Assembly: GCF_001663175.1 (NCBI RefSeq)
Contig: NZ_CP016033.1
Coordinates: forward strand, 1,116,001-1,180,000
Origin: Erythrobacter neustonensis
Lineage (GTDB): Bacteria > Pseudomonadota > Alphaproteobacteria > Sphingomonadales > Sphingomonadaceae
DNA: 64,000 bases
Direction of reading: 5' to 3'
Shown: one piece after another, positions 46,200-54,807 of the stretch
Layout: each line of letters starts with the position of its first letter
How positions within the stretch are numbered: position 1 is the first letter of the stretch
Translations under genes and position numbers: made by a program
The notes under the pieces: model-generated
The model's database searches: none
What the model was told of the DNA's origin: nothing
The model's input: only the letters and a program-made list of their open reading frames with translations

Positions 46200-48020
46200 C
46201 TACAGCGGCTGCGTTTCGCGTTCGAGCCAGGCCAGATCCTCGCCGCCGAGCCGCGGGCTGAGCAGTTCGCGCACCTTGGCGTGGTAGGTGTCGACCCATG
46301 CGATCTCCTCGGCGGTCAACAGATCGCGCGCGATCAGCTTGCGGTCGAGCGGGACGAAGGTCAGTGTCTCGAACCCGAGCCAGCTGCCTTCCTGCGCGGG
46401 GATGGCGCGTTCCTCGACCAGCACGAGGTTTTCGATCCGGATGCCGAAGGCGCCCGGCTTGTAATAGCCCGGCTCGTTCGAGAGGATCATGCCCGCGTGC
46501 AGTTCCTGCCCCGTGCCCGCCTGCCCGCCGCCCGGCTTGGCGATCCGTTGCGGGCCTTCGTGCACCGCAAGGAAGCTGCCCACGCCGTGGCCCGTGCCGT
46601 GCGCGTAATCGACGCCCGCTTCCCACAGATATTGCCGCGCGAGCACATCGAGCTGCGCGCCGCAGGTGCCTTGCGGGAAGACCGCGCGGGCAAGCTGGAT
46701 ATGGCCCTTGAGCACGCGGGTGTTGCGATCGCGCATTTCCGCCGAGGGTTCGCCCGGGCCGATCCAGACGGTGCGGGTGATATCGGTGGTGCCGCTGCCG
46801 GACGCGCCGACATATTGCCCGCCCGAATCGACGAGGTAGATCGACGAGGGCGGGATCGGGATATTGCTGTCCTCGCCCACTTTGTAATGCGGCAGCGCGG
46901 CATGGCCCGCGGCGGCCGAGATCGTATCGAAGCTGAGATCGCGCAGGCCCGGGTCTTCCTCGCGAAAGGCTTGCAGACGTGCTGCGGCGGCGAGTTCGTC
47001 GACCTCGCCCGAGGGCGCGGTCATTTCGAGCCAGCGCAGGAATTTCGATACCGCCGCCCCGTCGCGCGCCTGCGCGTCGCGCTGGCCTGCCTGTTCGGCC
47101 GGGTTCTTGACCGCCTTGGCAAGGATCGTCGGGTCCTGCTTGAAGGCGAAGCGCGCGCCGCCGCTGCGCAGGCCCTGCGCGATGGCGACCACCGCAAAAT
47201 CAGGATCGAGCGCGACGCTCTTGCCTGCAAATTCGCCTGTCAGCGCGCCTTCGAAAGCGGCACGGTCGCGCACCGTCACCGCGTTGCCCAGATGGCGGGC
47301 AAGCTCGGGCGTCACCTTTTCGGGCGCGATGAACAAGTCGGCGCTGCCGTCCTTGTGCGCGATGACATAGGACAGCGCCACCGGGGTGTGCGCCACGTCG
47401 CTCCCCCGGATGTTAAGCAGCCATGCGACCGAATCGAGCGCGGGGATCACCACCGCATCATGGCCTTCGCGCGTCAGCCAGTCGGCCACCGCAGCGCGCT
47501 TTTCCGCCGAGGAGCGGCCTGCGTGATTATCGTCATGCGGCAGCGCCGCGGCGGGCGAGGGCGCGGGACGATCGGCCCACACCGCGTCGATCGGGTTGCC
47601 TGCCGCCGGGACCAGCGTGATGCCCTTGTCCGCGACGCGCTTTTCCAGCGCCTCGACAAAGCCCCAGGTGTGCAGCCAGGGATCATAGGCGATTTTCGCG
47701 CCGCTTTCGCACACCTCGCCCAGCCATCCGGCGAGCGTGTCCTTGGGAACGGAGCGGTATTCGAACAGCTTTTCATCGACCTGCTGGCGCACCTGCACAG
47801 TATAGCGCCCGTCGACGAAGATCGCCGCGTGGGTCAGCGTGACGCAGGCAAACCCCGCCGATCCGCCGAACCCCGTCAGCCAGCCAAGGCGCTGGGCATA
47901 ATCGCCGACATATTCGCTCATGTGCTCGTCGCTGATGGGGACGATGAAACCGTCATGCCCGCGCCGCTTCAATTCCTCGCGCAGGGCAGCAAGGCGGGCT
48001 TCGTGGGTTTGCATCAGCAT
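46200..48020 (-). CDS. Xaa-Pro aminopeptidase (M24B)
   Basis: This 606-residue metallopeptidase removes N-terminal residues before proline in the cytoplasm. It has two creatinase-like N-terminal domains (about 1-310) and a C-terminal pita-bread domain. Metal ligands are visible in YLVDSGGQYVGASGSGTTDITRT, then DYAHGTGHGVGSFLAVHEGP and GMILSNEPGYYKPG, and finally the late ENLVLVEE. The three-domain layout and length match the eukaryote-like aminopeptidase P group. AAAGGA precedes the ATG at 48020. It is divergent from oligopeptidase B, with 137 nt between the two starts. Confidence 0.93.
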   Translation of the reverse strand: MLMQTHEARLAALREELKRRGHDGFIVPISDEHMSEYVGDYAQRLGWLTGFGGSAGFACVTLTHAAIFVDGRYTVQVRQQVDEKLFEYRSVPKDTLAGWLGEVCESGAKIAYDPWLHTWGFVEALEKRVADKGITLVPAAGNPIDAVWADRPAPSPAAALPHDDNHAGRSSAEKRAAVADWLTREGHDAVVIPALDSVAWLLNIRGSDVAHTPVALSYVIAHKDGSADLFIAPEKVTPELARHLGNAVTVRDRAAFEGALTGEFAGKSVALDPDFAVVAIAQGLRSGGARFAFKQDPTILAKAVKNPAEQAGQRDAQARDGAAVSKFLRWLEMTAPSGEVDELAAAARLQAFREEDPGLRDLSFDTISAAAGHAALPHYKVGEDSNIPIPPSSIYLVDSGGQYVGASGSGTTDITRTVWIGPGEPSAEMRDRNTRVLKGHIQLARAVFPQGTCGAQLDVLARQYLWEAGVDYAHGTGHGVGSFLAVHEGPQRIAKPGGGQAGTGQELHAGMILSNEPGYYKPGAFGIRIENLVLVEERAIPAQEGSWLGFETLTFVPLDRKLIARDLLTAEEIAWVDTYHAKVRELLSPRLGGEDLAWLERETQPL

Positions 48021-48157
48021 CGTGTCGATCCTTTGGCCCTGCGCCAAGGCTTGCCGCGCAGGATTGTGGCAGTAGAACCGCCATCATAGGCCCTGCGCGC
48101 GCGTCTTTCCACCCGCCTGCACAGCTTGCGGGGCCGCGAGAGGGGACATAATCGACC

Positions 48158-50398
48158 ATGCTTCGTCCGATCAGCCAGCTGGCTCTTGCCACCGCACTTG
48201 CCGCCACCACCTTTTGCGCGGGCGCGCATGCCGCGTCTGCCCAGCCCAAGGATTCCGCTTCCGTGACCGACACGCCCACTTCCGCTGCCTCTGCAACCGC
48301 CATCAAGCCCCCGGTCGCCCAGAAGCGCCCGCACACCTACACCGTGCACGGGATCACGGTCGAAGACCCCTATGACTGGCTTTACGACAAGTCCTATCCC
48401 ACGGTCGACGACCCGCAAGTGCTCGACCACCTCAAGGCCGAGAACGCCTATTTCGAAAGCCAGATGGCGGGCCAGAAGGCGCTGACCGAAGCCCTGTTCA
48501 CCGAGATGCGCGCCCGCATCAAGGAGGACGATTCGACCGTGCCGCAGAAGGATGGCGATTACATCTACTGGTCCGAGTTCGAGGAAGGCGCGCAGTATCG
48601 CAAGCATTGGCGCAAGCCCGCCGCCGGCGGCCCGGACGAACTGCTGATCGACGAGAATGCATTGGCCGAAGGCCATGAATATTTCAGCCTCGGGGCGGCC
48701 TCGATCAGCCAGAACGGGCGCTATCTTGCCTATTCGACCGACACCAGCGGGGGCGAGCGTTACACCGCGCGGATCAAGGATCTGGCCACCGGCGAGCATC
48801 TGCCCGACGTGATCGAGAACCTGCGCGGCGGGCTGACCTGGGTGATGGGCGACACCGCGCTGGTTTATGGCCCCTCGACCGAGGAATGGCGCACGCTTGA
48901 GGCCAGGCTCCACGTGATCGGCACGCCCACGGACAGCGATGTCACGCTCTACAAGGAGGAAGATCAGTCCTTCGGTGTCGGCACCGGGCTTTCCGCGCAG
49001 GAAGACTGGCTGATCATCGCCACCGGCGACAACGAGACGAGCGAGGTGCGCCTTGTCCCCGCCGCCAATCCCACCGCCGCGCCGATCATCGTGCGCCCGC
49101 GCCAGAAGGGTGTCGAATACAGCGTCGATGTGCGTGATGGCGAATTGTGGGTGCTGACCAACGACGATCACATCAACTTCCGGCTCGCCAAGGCGAAGCT
49201 CGACGCCCCCGGCGAATGGCAGACCGTAATCGCGGGATCGGACGATTTCTATCTGACCGATTTCGACCTGTTCAAGGGCTTCTTCGTCACCGAAGGGCGG
49301 CTGGGCGGGCTCGACCAGATTCAGCTTCGGCAATATGCCGACCCGGCAAAGATCACCCCGATCACCTTCCCCGAGCCCAGCTTTGTCGCAGGCCTTGGCA
49401 ACAACCCCGAATACGACATGGACGTGCTGCGGCTGTCGTATCAGTCGATGGTGACGCCGGGGACGGTCTATGATTACGACGTTGCGACCGGCAAGCTGAC
49501 GACATTGAAGACGCAGGAAATCCCGAGCGGTTATGACGCCTCGAAATATGTTTCCGAACGGCTGACGATCACCGCGCGCGACGGGACGCAGGTGCCGGTC
49601 AGCGTGCTGATGCGCCGCGACCGCGCGGACATTCTGAAAAAGGCCGGGATCGAAGGACCGGGGCCGCTGCATCTCTATGCCTATGGTGCCTACGGCTATG
49701 CCGTGCCGCCGGGCTTCTCGACCTCGCGGCTGTCATTGGTGGATCGCGGCTTCGCCTATGCGATCGCGCATATCCGCGGCGGGGATGATCTGGGGCGGCG
49801 CTGGTATCTGCAGGGCAAGCTGTTCGAGCGGACCAACACCTTCAACGATTTCGTCGATGCCGGGCGCGGGCTGATCGCTGCGGGCTACACCGCCGAAGGC
49901 AAGGTGACCGCAAGCGGCGGTTCGGCGGGCGGCGAGTTGATGGGCGCGGTGATCAATCAGGACCCTGCGCAATATGGCGCGGTGGTGGCCCATGTGCCCT
50001 TCGTCGATGTGGTCGGCACGATGCTCAACGAGAAGCTGCCACTGACGCCCGGCGAATGGCAGGAATGGGGCAATCCCATCACCGACAAGGCGGCGTTTGC
50101 CTATATGCTGTCCTATTCGCCCTATGATCAGGTGACCGCGAAGGCCTATCCGCCGCTGATGGTGACGGCAGGCCTCAACGATCCTCGCGTGACCTATTGG
50201 GAGCCTGCCAAGTGGGTCGCCAAGCTGCGCGAGCTGAAGACCGACGACAATCTGCTGCTCTTGAAGACCAACATGGGCGCAGGCCACGGCGGGCAGTCGG
50301 GCCGCTGGAACGCCTTGAAGGAAACCGCGGAGGAGTTCGCCTTCATCCTGTGGCAGATGGGGATGGCGCCTAAGGGCGATCAGCCTGCGCAAGAGTGA
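48158..50398 (+). CDS. ptrB: Secreted oligopeptidase B (S9A)
   Basis: This 746-residue serine peptidase has a signal peptide (ending near CAGAHA, residue 25), a seven-bladed propeller (about 60-450) and an alpha/beta-hydrolase domain. The nucleophile is Ser589 in ASGGSAGGELMG; the aspartate is in TAGLNDPRVTYWEP, and the histidine in GAGHGGQSGR. Oligopeptidase B cuts after basic residues in short peptides. The secretion signal is notable because many homologues are cytoplasmic. Its last 29 nt overlap the stop end of the convergent unknown gene. Confidence 0.93.
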   Translation: MLRPISQLALATALAATTFCAGAHAASAQPKDSASVTDTPTSAASATAIKPPVAQKRPHTYTVHGITVEDPYDWLYDKSYPTVDDPQVLDHLKAENAYFESQMAGQKALTEALFTEMRARIKEDDSTVPQKDGDYIYWSEFEEGAQYRKHWRKPAAGGPDELLIDENALAEGHEYFSLGAASISQNGRYLAYSTDTSGGERYTARIKDLATGEHLPDVIENLRGGLTWVMGDTALVYGPSTEEWRTLEARLHVIGTPTDSDVTLYKEEDQSFGVGTGLSAQEDWLIIATGDNETSEVRLVPAANPTAAPIIVRPRQKGVEYSVDVRDGELWVLTNDDHINFRLAKAKLDAPGEWQTVIAGSDDFYLTDFDLFKGFFVTEGRLGGLDQIQLRQYADPAKITPITFPEPSFVAGLGNNPEYDMDVLRLSYQSMVTPGTVYDYDVATGKLTTLKTQEIPSGYDASKYVSERLTITARDGTQVPVSVLMRRDRADILKKAGIEGPGPLHLYAYGAYGYAVPPGFSTSRLSLVDRGFAYAIAHIRGGDDLGRRWYLQGKLFERTNTFNDFVDAGRGLIAAGYTAEGKVTASGGSAGGELMGAVINQDPAQYGAVVAHVPFVDVVGTMLNEKLPLTPGEWQEWGNPITDKAAFAYMLSYSPYDQVTAKAYPPLMVTAGLNDPRVTYWEPAKWVAKLRELKTDDNLLLLKTNMGAGHGGQSGRWNALKETAEEFAFILWQMGMAPKGDQPAQE

Positions 50399-51029
50399 CC
50401 AGCGGCGGCGGAAGCGAGACGTTGTAGCGGATCGCTTCGGCCGCAAGCAGGCTGACGATGCTTTCCATTTCGGGGCTGAGCATCGCCAGCTTGAGGTAAA
50501 GTTCGGGCGATGAACGGATCAGGCCGAAGCCCGCTTCCTCGCCGAATTTGGGGATCGGGCCGCTGGGCAGCGGAGTCTTGTCGAGGAACGGGGTGATCTG
50601 CCACACCATCCCGACCTTGCGGCTGTTGAAGATCGCCGACAGGCGCCCGTGGTCGCTCGCCAGCAGGACAAGCGGCATTGCCGCAAGATAACGGCAGGCC
50701 GCCACCGCGCCCGCCCGGTCGCGCAAGGAGATCGCACCCTCCAGCCAGCCGAGCGTGCGGCGCAAGTCCTCACGGCTGGCATAAGCGGCATGCGCGAGCA
50801 GCCAGTCATAGCCCTTGAGACTGGCATTCCAGCGGCGCGGATCGGCGGCGACTGCGGTCCAGAAGAAATCGACCGCATCGGCAATCGGCGTCACCGCGCC
50901 GTTTTCGGCCGTGAACGCGCCTTCGGGAATGAGGATGAAGCTCTTGCCCTTGCTGCCTTCGGGCTGGCGATATTCGAACGACGGGCGAAAGCCGCGTTTC
51001 CTGCGTTCTTCGCCCTCGTCATCGGGCAT
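50370..51029 (-). CDS. Conserved-looking protein of unknown function
   Basis: This 219-residue soluble protein has no motif I recognise. The charged N-terminus (MPDDEGEERRKRGFRPSFEYRQ) is followed by alpha-helical sequence with Trp and Tyr (DFFWTAVAADPRRWNASLKGYDWLL, EDLRRTLGWLEGAISLRDRAG) and a C-terminal PPPLVTLAQ. AAGGAG lies a few bases before the ATG, a strong ribosome binding site that supports a real gene. Its 3' end overlaps the oligopeptidase B gene by 29 nt on the other strand. Confidence 0.75.
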   Translation of the reverse strand: MPDDEGEERRKRGFRPSFEYRQPEGSKGKSFILIPEGAFTAENGAVTPIADAVDFFWTAVAADPRRWNASLKGYDWLLAHAAYASREDLRRTLGWLEGAISLRDRAGAVAACRYLAAMPLVLLASDHGRLSAIFNSRKVGMVWQITPFLDKTPLPSGPIPKFGEEAGFGLIRSSPELYLKLAMLSPEMESIVSLLAAEAIRYNVSLPPPLVTLAQADRP

Positions 51030-51128
51030 GGGGTGCTCCTTTCACGCGCCTGTGCGAAAGGCAGGATAGGGGCAGGCGTGCTAACAAGTGCTTGCGGCAA
51101 GGGCGCCGCAGCCGTTACGCGGTTGGCC

Positions 51129-51521
51129 ATGGCCAACACCTTCACCCGCACCTTCCGCGCCGAGCCACAACACATCGACGAACTCGGCCACGTCAACAAC
51201 ACCGTGTGGGTGCAGTGGATCCAGGACATGGCGACCGCGCACTGGGATGCGGCGGCACGGCCCGAGGATCGCGAGGCGTTCTTCTGGGTCGTGATCCGGC
51301 ACGAGATCGATTACCGCGGCAATGTCTCCGAGGGGGCGCAAGTCACCGCAACGACATGGATCGAAGGCGGCGCGCAGGGCGCAAAATCGCTGCGGCGGGT
51401 GGAATTCACCGATGCGTCCGGCAAGCGCCTCGTCAGCGCGGCGACCACATGGGCGATGATCGACCGCGCGACCGGGCGCCTTGCCCGCGTGCGGCCCGAA
51501 GTGCTTGAGGCTTTTCTGTAG
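51129..51521 (+). CDS. Acyl-CoA thioesterase (4HBT hot-dog family)
   Basis: This 130-residue single hot-dog protein begins TFTRTFRAEPQHIDELGHVNNTVWVQWIQD, with the family's D-x-x-GHVNN motif (aspartate near residue 18). The core WVVIRHEIDYRGNVSEGAQVTATTWIEG is typical of 4-hydroxybenzoyl-CoA thioesterase-like proteins. It should hydrolyse an acyl-CoA or acyl-ACP thioester; chain specificity is unknown. The gene ends just before the 85-bp palindrome that separates it from the convergent diguanylate cyclase. Confidence 0.9.
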   Translation: MANTFTRTFRAEPQHIDELGHVNNTVWVQWIQDMATAHWDAAARPEDREAFFWVVIRHEIDYRGNVSEGAQVTATTWIEGGAQGAKSLRRVEFTDASGKRLVSAATTWAMIDRATGRLARVRPEVLEAFL

Positions 51522-51527
51522 AGAGGC

Positions 51528-51612
51528 AGACCTCCCGCCCCGCCTCCCCACCCGGCCACCAATAGTACCACTATGTTATGATGGCCGGGTGGGGAGGCGG
51601 GGTGGGAGGTCT
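51528..51612 (+). repeat. 85-bp near-perfect palindrome between convergent genes
   Basis: Two 31-bp arms (51528-51558 and 51582-51612) pair with only one G-T mismatch around a 23-nt centre that itself contains ATAGT-ACC-ACTAT. It begins 7 nt after the thioesterase stop and ends 29 nt before the cyclase stop, so it may act as a bidirectional terminator. Its length and lack of a T-run are unusual for that. Confidence 0.85.
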
Positions 51613-51641
51613 ACGCCGCCGGCAGGGCGGCCAAAGGCGAG

Positions 51642-53384
51642 CTAAGCCGCCTGACCCCGTCCGCTCTGGCGCGATCCAGGCGGTTTGCGAAACACGGTCA
51701 GGCGTTCATAGGACAGGCGGTTGCGGCCCGATGCCTTGGCTTCATACATCAGCGCGTCGGCGCGGGCATAAAATTCGGCAAAGGCCATCTTCTGTAAGCC
51801 AGCATCGCCGACCCGCACCACGCCCATGCTGGCGGTGACCGGCAGGTCGAGGCCGGGGACATCATTGGCGATACGGATCGGGATCGCCTGTCGCAGGGCT
51901 TCGGCGCGCTCGATCCCGCGTTCGCCGCGCAGCAGCACCACGAATTCCTCGCCCCCCAGCCGCACCGCCACCGTGTCCCGGTCGCCCGCGGCGCGCAGTG
52001 CGGTCGCGCAGGCGATCAGCGCGGCATCGCCGACCTGGTGGCCGTGCAGATCGTTGATCGCCTTGAACCGGTCGAGATCGACCAGCGCGAAGGTATCGAA
52101 GCCCTGCGCCAAAAGCTCGTCGAACCGCGCCTCGATCGCGCGCCGGTTCATCAGGCCCGTCAGCGGATCGCGGGTCGACAGGTGTTCGAGCATCCGCGCC
52201 TCGGTCAGCGCGGCATCGCGTTCGCGCCGCAGCGCCAGGAACCGGTCGGCGATCGCAAGGCTGATGACCACCACCTCGATCCCGATCGCGACATAGAGCA
52301 TCTGGTCGAGCGTGGAGGAACCGACATGCCAGCCCAGTCCGCGCAGCCAGCGTTCGGTCGAAGCCGCGATCATCGGCAGCCAGGCTGCCGCGACATAGCG
52401 CGCCGAACGGCTGCCGCGCGACACCGCCTCGATCACCGCGCCCGTCAGCACCGCGAGACACGGCACGAAGGCGATGAAATAGGCCGCATCGTCGAAGCCT
52501 TGCGTGGCCGGCAATTGCAGGCCGAACAGGCTGGGCACGATGATCGTGAACCAGCCGGTCGCGCGGGTCAGATTGCGCATCGCGGGTGATTGCGCGCCGC
52601 GTTCGAGGAAGGCGTGGACGAACAGCAGCGACAGCCCGCCGCCCACCGCATAGGACACCGCGCCGACCACCGCCATCACCGGCAGAGGGATCGCCGCGAA
52701 GGCCGATGCCAGCCCGCCGGCGGTCAGCACGTAAAGCATCATCGCGCTCACCAGCCCGGCATGGAGCAGCACGAACCGTTCGCGCAGCACCACGAAAAAG
52801 CTGATGTCGAACAAAAGCGGCAGGATCAGCATCCCGGCGACGAATGCGAGCAGCATCATTTCGGACTGCGACCATTCGGCGCTGCCCGGATCGTGCGTGA
52901 TGCGGGCCTCGGTCAGCAGCGGGACCGAATGCGGCCCGGCGATCTCGACCAGGAGGTGGCGGGTGTCGCGGGTGACGTCGGGCAGGCGCAACTGGAACAC
53001 CGGACCCGACGCAAAGGGTGCGCCTTCGGCTTCGCTTCGGCGCACCGAACGCACCGCGCCATCGGTATCGACCGCGTGGAATGCGATGGTGTCGTACCGC
53101 GATATCCGGCTGTAGAAGTAGCGCGGCAGCTTTTCACCCGCCCAGGCGCGCGCATCGAACCTGAGCCAGACGGCGGGCGCGCCCGAATCCCAGCCGCTGT
53201 CGTCGCAGATCCATGGCCCGCGCGCGTCCATCTTGCGGGCATCCGCTCCCGCCGCGCTCGCTGCATGGCACGCCGGCGCAAAGCTCGGCACGGTGTGATC
53301 GTCCGCCGCTGCCGGTCGGGCAGCCAGCAGCATCGCCACCGCAGCGATCAGGCCAAGCCGGAAGAAGAGGCGCAGGAACTCCAT
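51642..53384 (-). CDS. Membrane-bound diguanylate cyclase (7TM-DISM / GGDEF)
   Basis: This 580-residue signalling protein makes cyclic di-GMP. A signal-like first helix (MEFLRLFFRLGLIAAVAMLLAA) leads a periplasmic sensor domain (about 30-185). Seven membrane segments (about 195-395) follow in the 7TM-DISM pattern. The GGDEF domain (about 420-565) has DPLTGLMNRRAIE, DLDRFKAINDLHGHQVGD and the active loop RLGGEEFVVLL; GGEEF is a catalytically competent variant. There is no clear RxxD inhibitory site before the loop. The ATG at 53384 gives the best signal; an ATG at 53417 is possible. Confidence 0.9.
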   Translation of the reverse strand: MEFLRLFFRLGLIAAVAMLLAARPAAADDHTVPSFAPACHAASAAGADARKMDARGPWICDDSGWDSGAPAVWLRFDARAWAGEKLPRYFYSRISRYDTIAFHAVDTDGAVRSVRRSEAEGAPFASGPVFQLRLPDVTRDTRHLLVEIAGPHSVPLLTEARITHDPGSAEWSQSEMMLLAFVAGMLILPLLFDISFFVVLRERFVLLHAGLVSAMMLYVLTAGGLASAFAAIPLPVMAVVGAVSYAVGGGLSLLFVHAFLERGAQSPAMRNLTRATGWFTIIVPSLFGLQLPATQGFDDAAYFIAFVPCLAVLTGAVIEAVSRGSRSARYVAAAWLPMIAASTERWLRGLGWHVGSSTLDQMLYVAIGIEVVVISLAIADRFLALRRERDAALTEARMLEHLSTRDPLTGLMNRRAIEARFDELLAQGFDTFALVDLDRFKAINDLHGHQVGDAALIACATALRAAGDRDTVAVRLGGEEFVVLLRGERGIERAEALRQAIPIRIANDVPGLDLPVTASMGVVRVGDAGLQKMAFAEFYARADALMYEAKASGRNRLSYERLTVFRKPPGSRQSGRGQAA

Positions 53385-53532
53385 TGCCGCCGCGCTTAGC
53401 AGGCAACCCCTTACCATGCTGTTAAGGCTGAATTCGCCTTCATCGGAAACCGACGGTTTCTCAACGCTTTGTCGCACCGACGGCAAAACGTTGCGGGCTT
53501 GCGCCGAAATGTTGCGGCGAGGGGTCATATTG

Positions 53533-53550
53533 CAGTCACACAGGTGTCAC
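53533..53550 (+). promoter_or_regulatory. Candidate PHO box of the pstS gene
   Basis: CAGTCACACAGGTGTCAC has two 7-bp half-sites (CAGTCAC and GTGTCAC) with a 4-bp spacer, the PhoB pattern, ending 74 nt before the pstS ATG. Confidence 0.6.
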
Positions 53551-53624
53551 GAAACGCTTCTAACGCAGCCGCCGGAAGCCGGTTGCCCAAGCGCGATCGG
53601 TTCAAGCATTTATCGGGAAACACC

Positions 53625-54689
53625 ATGGCCTATCGCATTGCAGCAGTTCTCAAATCCGGCGCCGCTCTGGCGCTTGCCGCCACCACGCTTGCCGCCTGCG
53701 GGGACACGGGCGGCGGTTCGGCGGCGCAATCGGTGCACGCGGTCGGTTCCTCGACGGTCTATCCCTTTGCCAAGCTGGTCGCCGAGAATTTCTCGCGCAG
53801 CTTCCCCGATATGCGTTCGCCGCTGATCGAATCGACCGGGACGGGCAACGGCATCCAGCTGTTCTGTTCAGGGCTAGGCCCCAACACCCCGGACATGGTC
53901 AATGCCTCGCGCCGGATGAAGCCGGCCGAATTCGACAGCTGCGCGAGCAACAAGGTCGACGAGATCATCGAACTTCAGGTCGGTCTCGACGGGATCGCCT
54001 TTGCTTCGGCCAAGGGCGGGATCATGCTCAACCTGACGCCCGAAACCGTTTACAAGGCGCTGGCAGCCCAGCCCTATGGCAAGCCGCAGACCGCCAAGAC
54101 CTGGAAGGATGTCGACCCCGCGCTGCCGGCCGAACCGATCGTGGTCTATGGCCCGCCCAGCACCTCGGGCACGCGCGATGCATTGAAGGAACTGATCCTC
54201 GAAGCCGGCTGCAAGGCCGACCCCGCGATGAAGGCGCTGAAGGACAGCGACGAGGACAAGTACAAGCAGATCTGCACCGAAGTGCGCGACGACGGCGCCT
54301 ATGTCGATCAGGGCGAGCAGGACAATCTGGTGGTCCAGAAGATCCAGGCAAATCCCAAGGTGGTGGGCATCTTCGGCTTCTCCTATCTCGAGGAAAACCT
54401 CGACAAGGTGCAGGACCTGCCGATGAACGGGGTCGAGGCGACTTACGATAACATCGCCAGCTTCGCCTATCCCGGCGCGCGCCCGCTTTATGTCTACATC
54501 AAGAAGGCGCACATGCGCGCGATCCCCGGCCTTCAGGATTACATGAAGGAATGGGTAAAGAGCTGGGGCAAGGACGGCCCGCTCGCCAAGATCGGGATGG
54601 TCGCGATGCCCGCCGACACGATGACCGCGAACGCGGCCAAGGTCGATGCGATGCCGGTGCTGACCAAGGCCGAACTCGAAGCCAAGTAA
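53625..54689 (+). CDS. pstS: Phosphate ABC transporter substrate-binding lipoprotein
   Basis: This 354-residue lipoprotein binds phosphate in the periplasm. The lipobox cysteine is Cys25 (ATTLAAC). The phosphate-binding blocks are VGSSTVYPFA near residue 42, ESTGTGNGIQLFCSG, and VVYGPPSTSGTRDALKELI. The form with ASRRMKPAEFDSC is typical of the alphaproteobacterial PstS group. A PHO-box-like site lies upstream. A terminator follows, so unlike many pst operons it is not followed by pstC, pstA or pstB here; the permease must be encoded elsewhere. Confidence 0.92.
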   Translation: MAYRIAAVLKSGAALALAATTLAACGDTGGGSAAQSVHAVGSSTVYPFAKLVAENFSRSFPDMRSPLIESTGTGNGIQLFCSGLGPNTPDMVNASRRMKPAEFDSCASNKVDEIIELQVGLDGIAFASAKGGIMLNLTPETVYKALAAQPYGKPQTAKTWKDVDPALPAEPIVVYGPPSTSGTRDALKELILEAGCKADPAMKALKDSDEDKYKQICTEVRDDGAYVDQGEQDNLVVQKIQANPKVVGIFGFSYLEENLDKVQDLPMNGVEATYDNIASFAYPGARPLYVYIKKAHMRAIPGLQDYMKEWVKSWGKDGPLAKIGMVAMPADTMTANAAKVDAMPVLTKAELEAK

Positions 54690-54720
54690 GCGCGCGCGCC
54701 TGATCGCGCCGACATGAAAG

Positions 54721-54750
54721 CGGCCGGCCCTCCCGGGGTCGGCCGTTTTT
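54721..54750 (+). terminator. Rho-independent terminator after pstS
   Basis: Stem CGGCCGGCC / GGTCGGCCG (one G-T pair) at 54721-54745, followed by TTTTT. It starts 32 nt after the pstS stop. Confidence 0.85.
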
Positions 54751-54807
54751 GCTTTGCGGGTGCGGGCGTGTTGCAAGCCGCGCCTGAAACGCTCTAGGCT
54801 GCACGCC

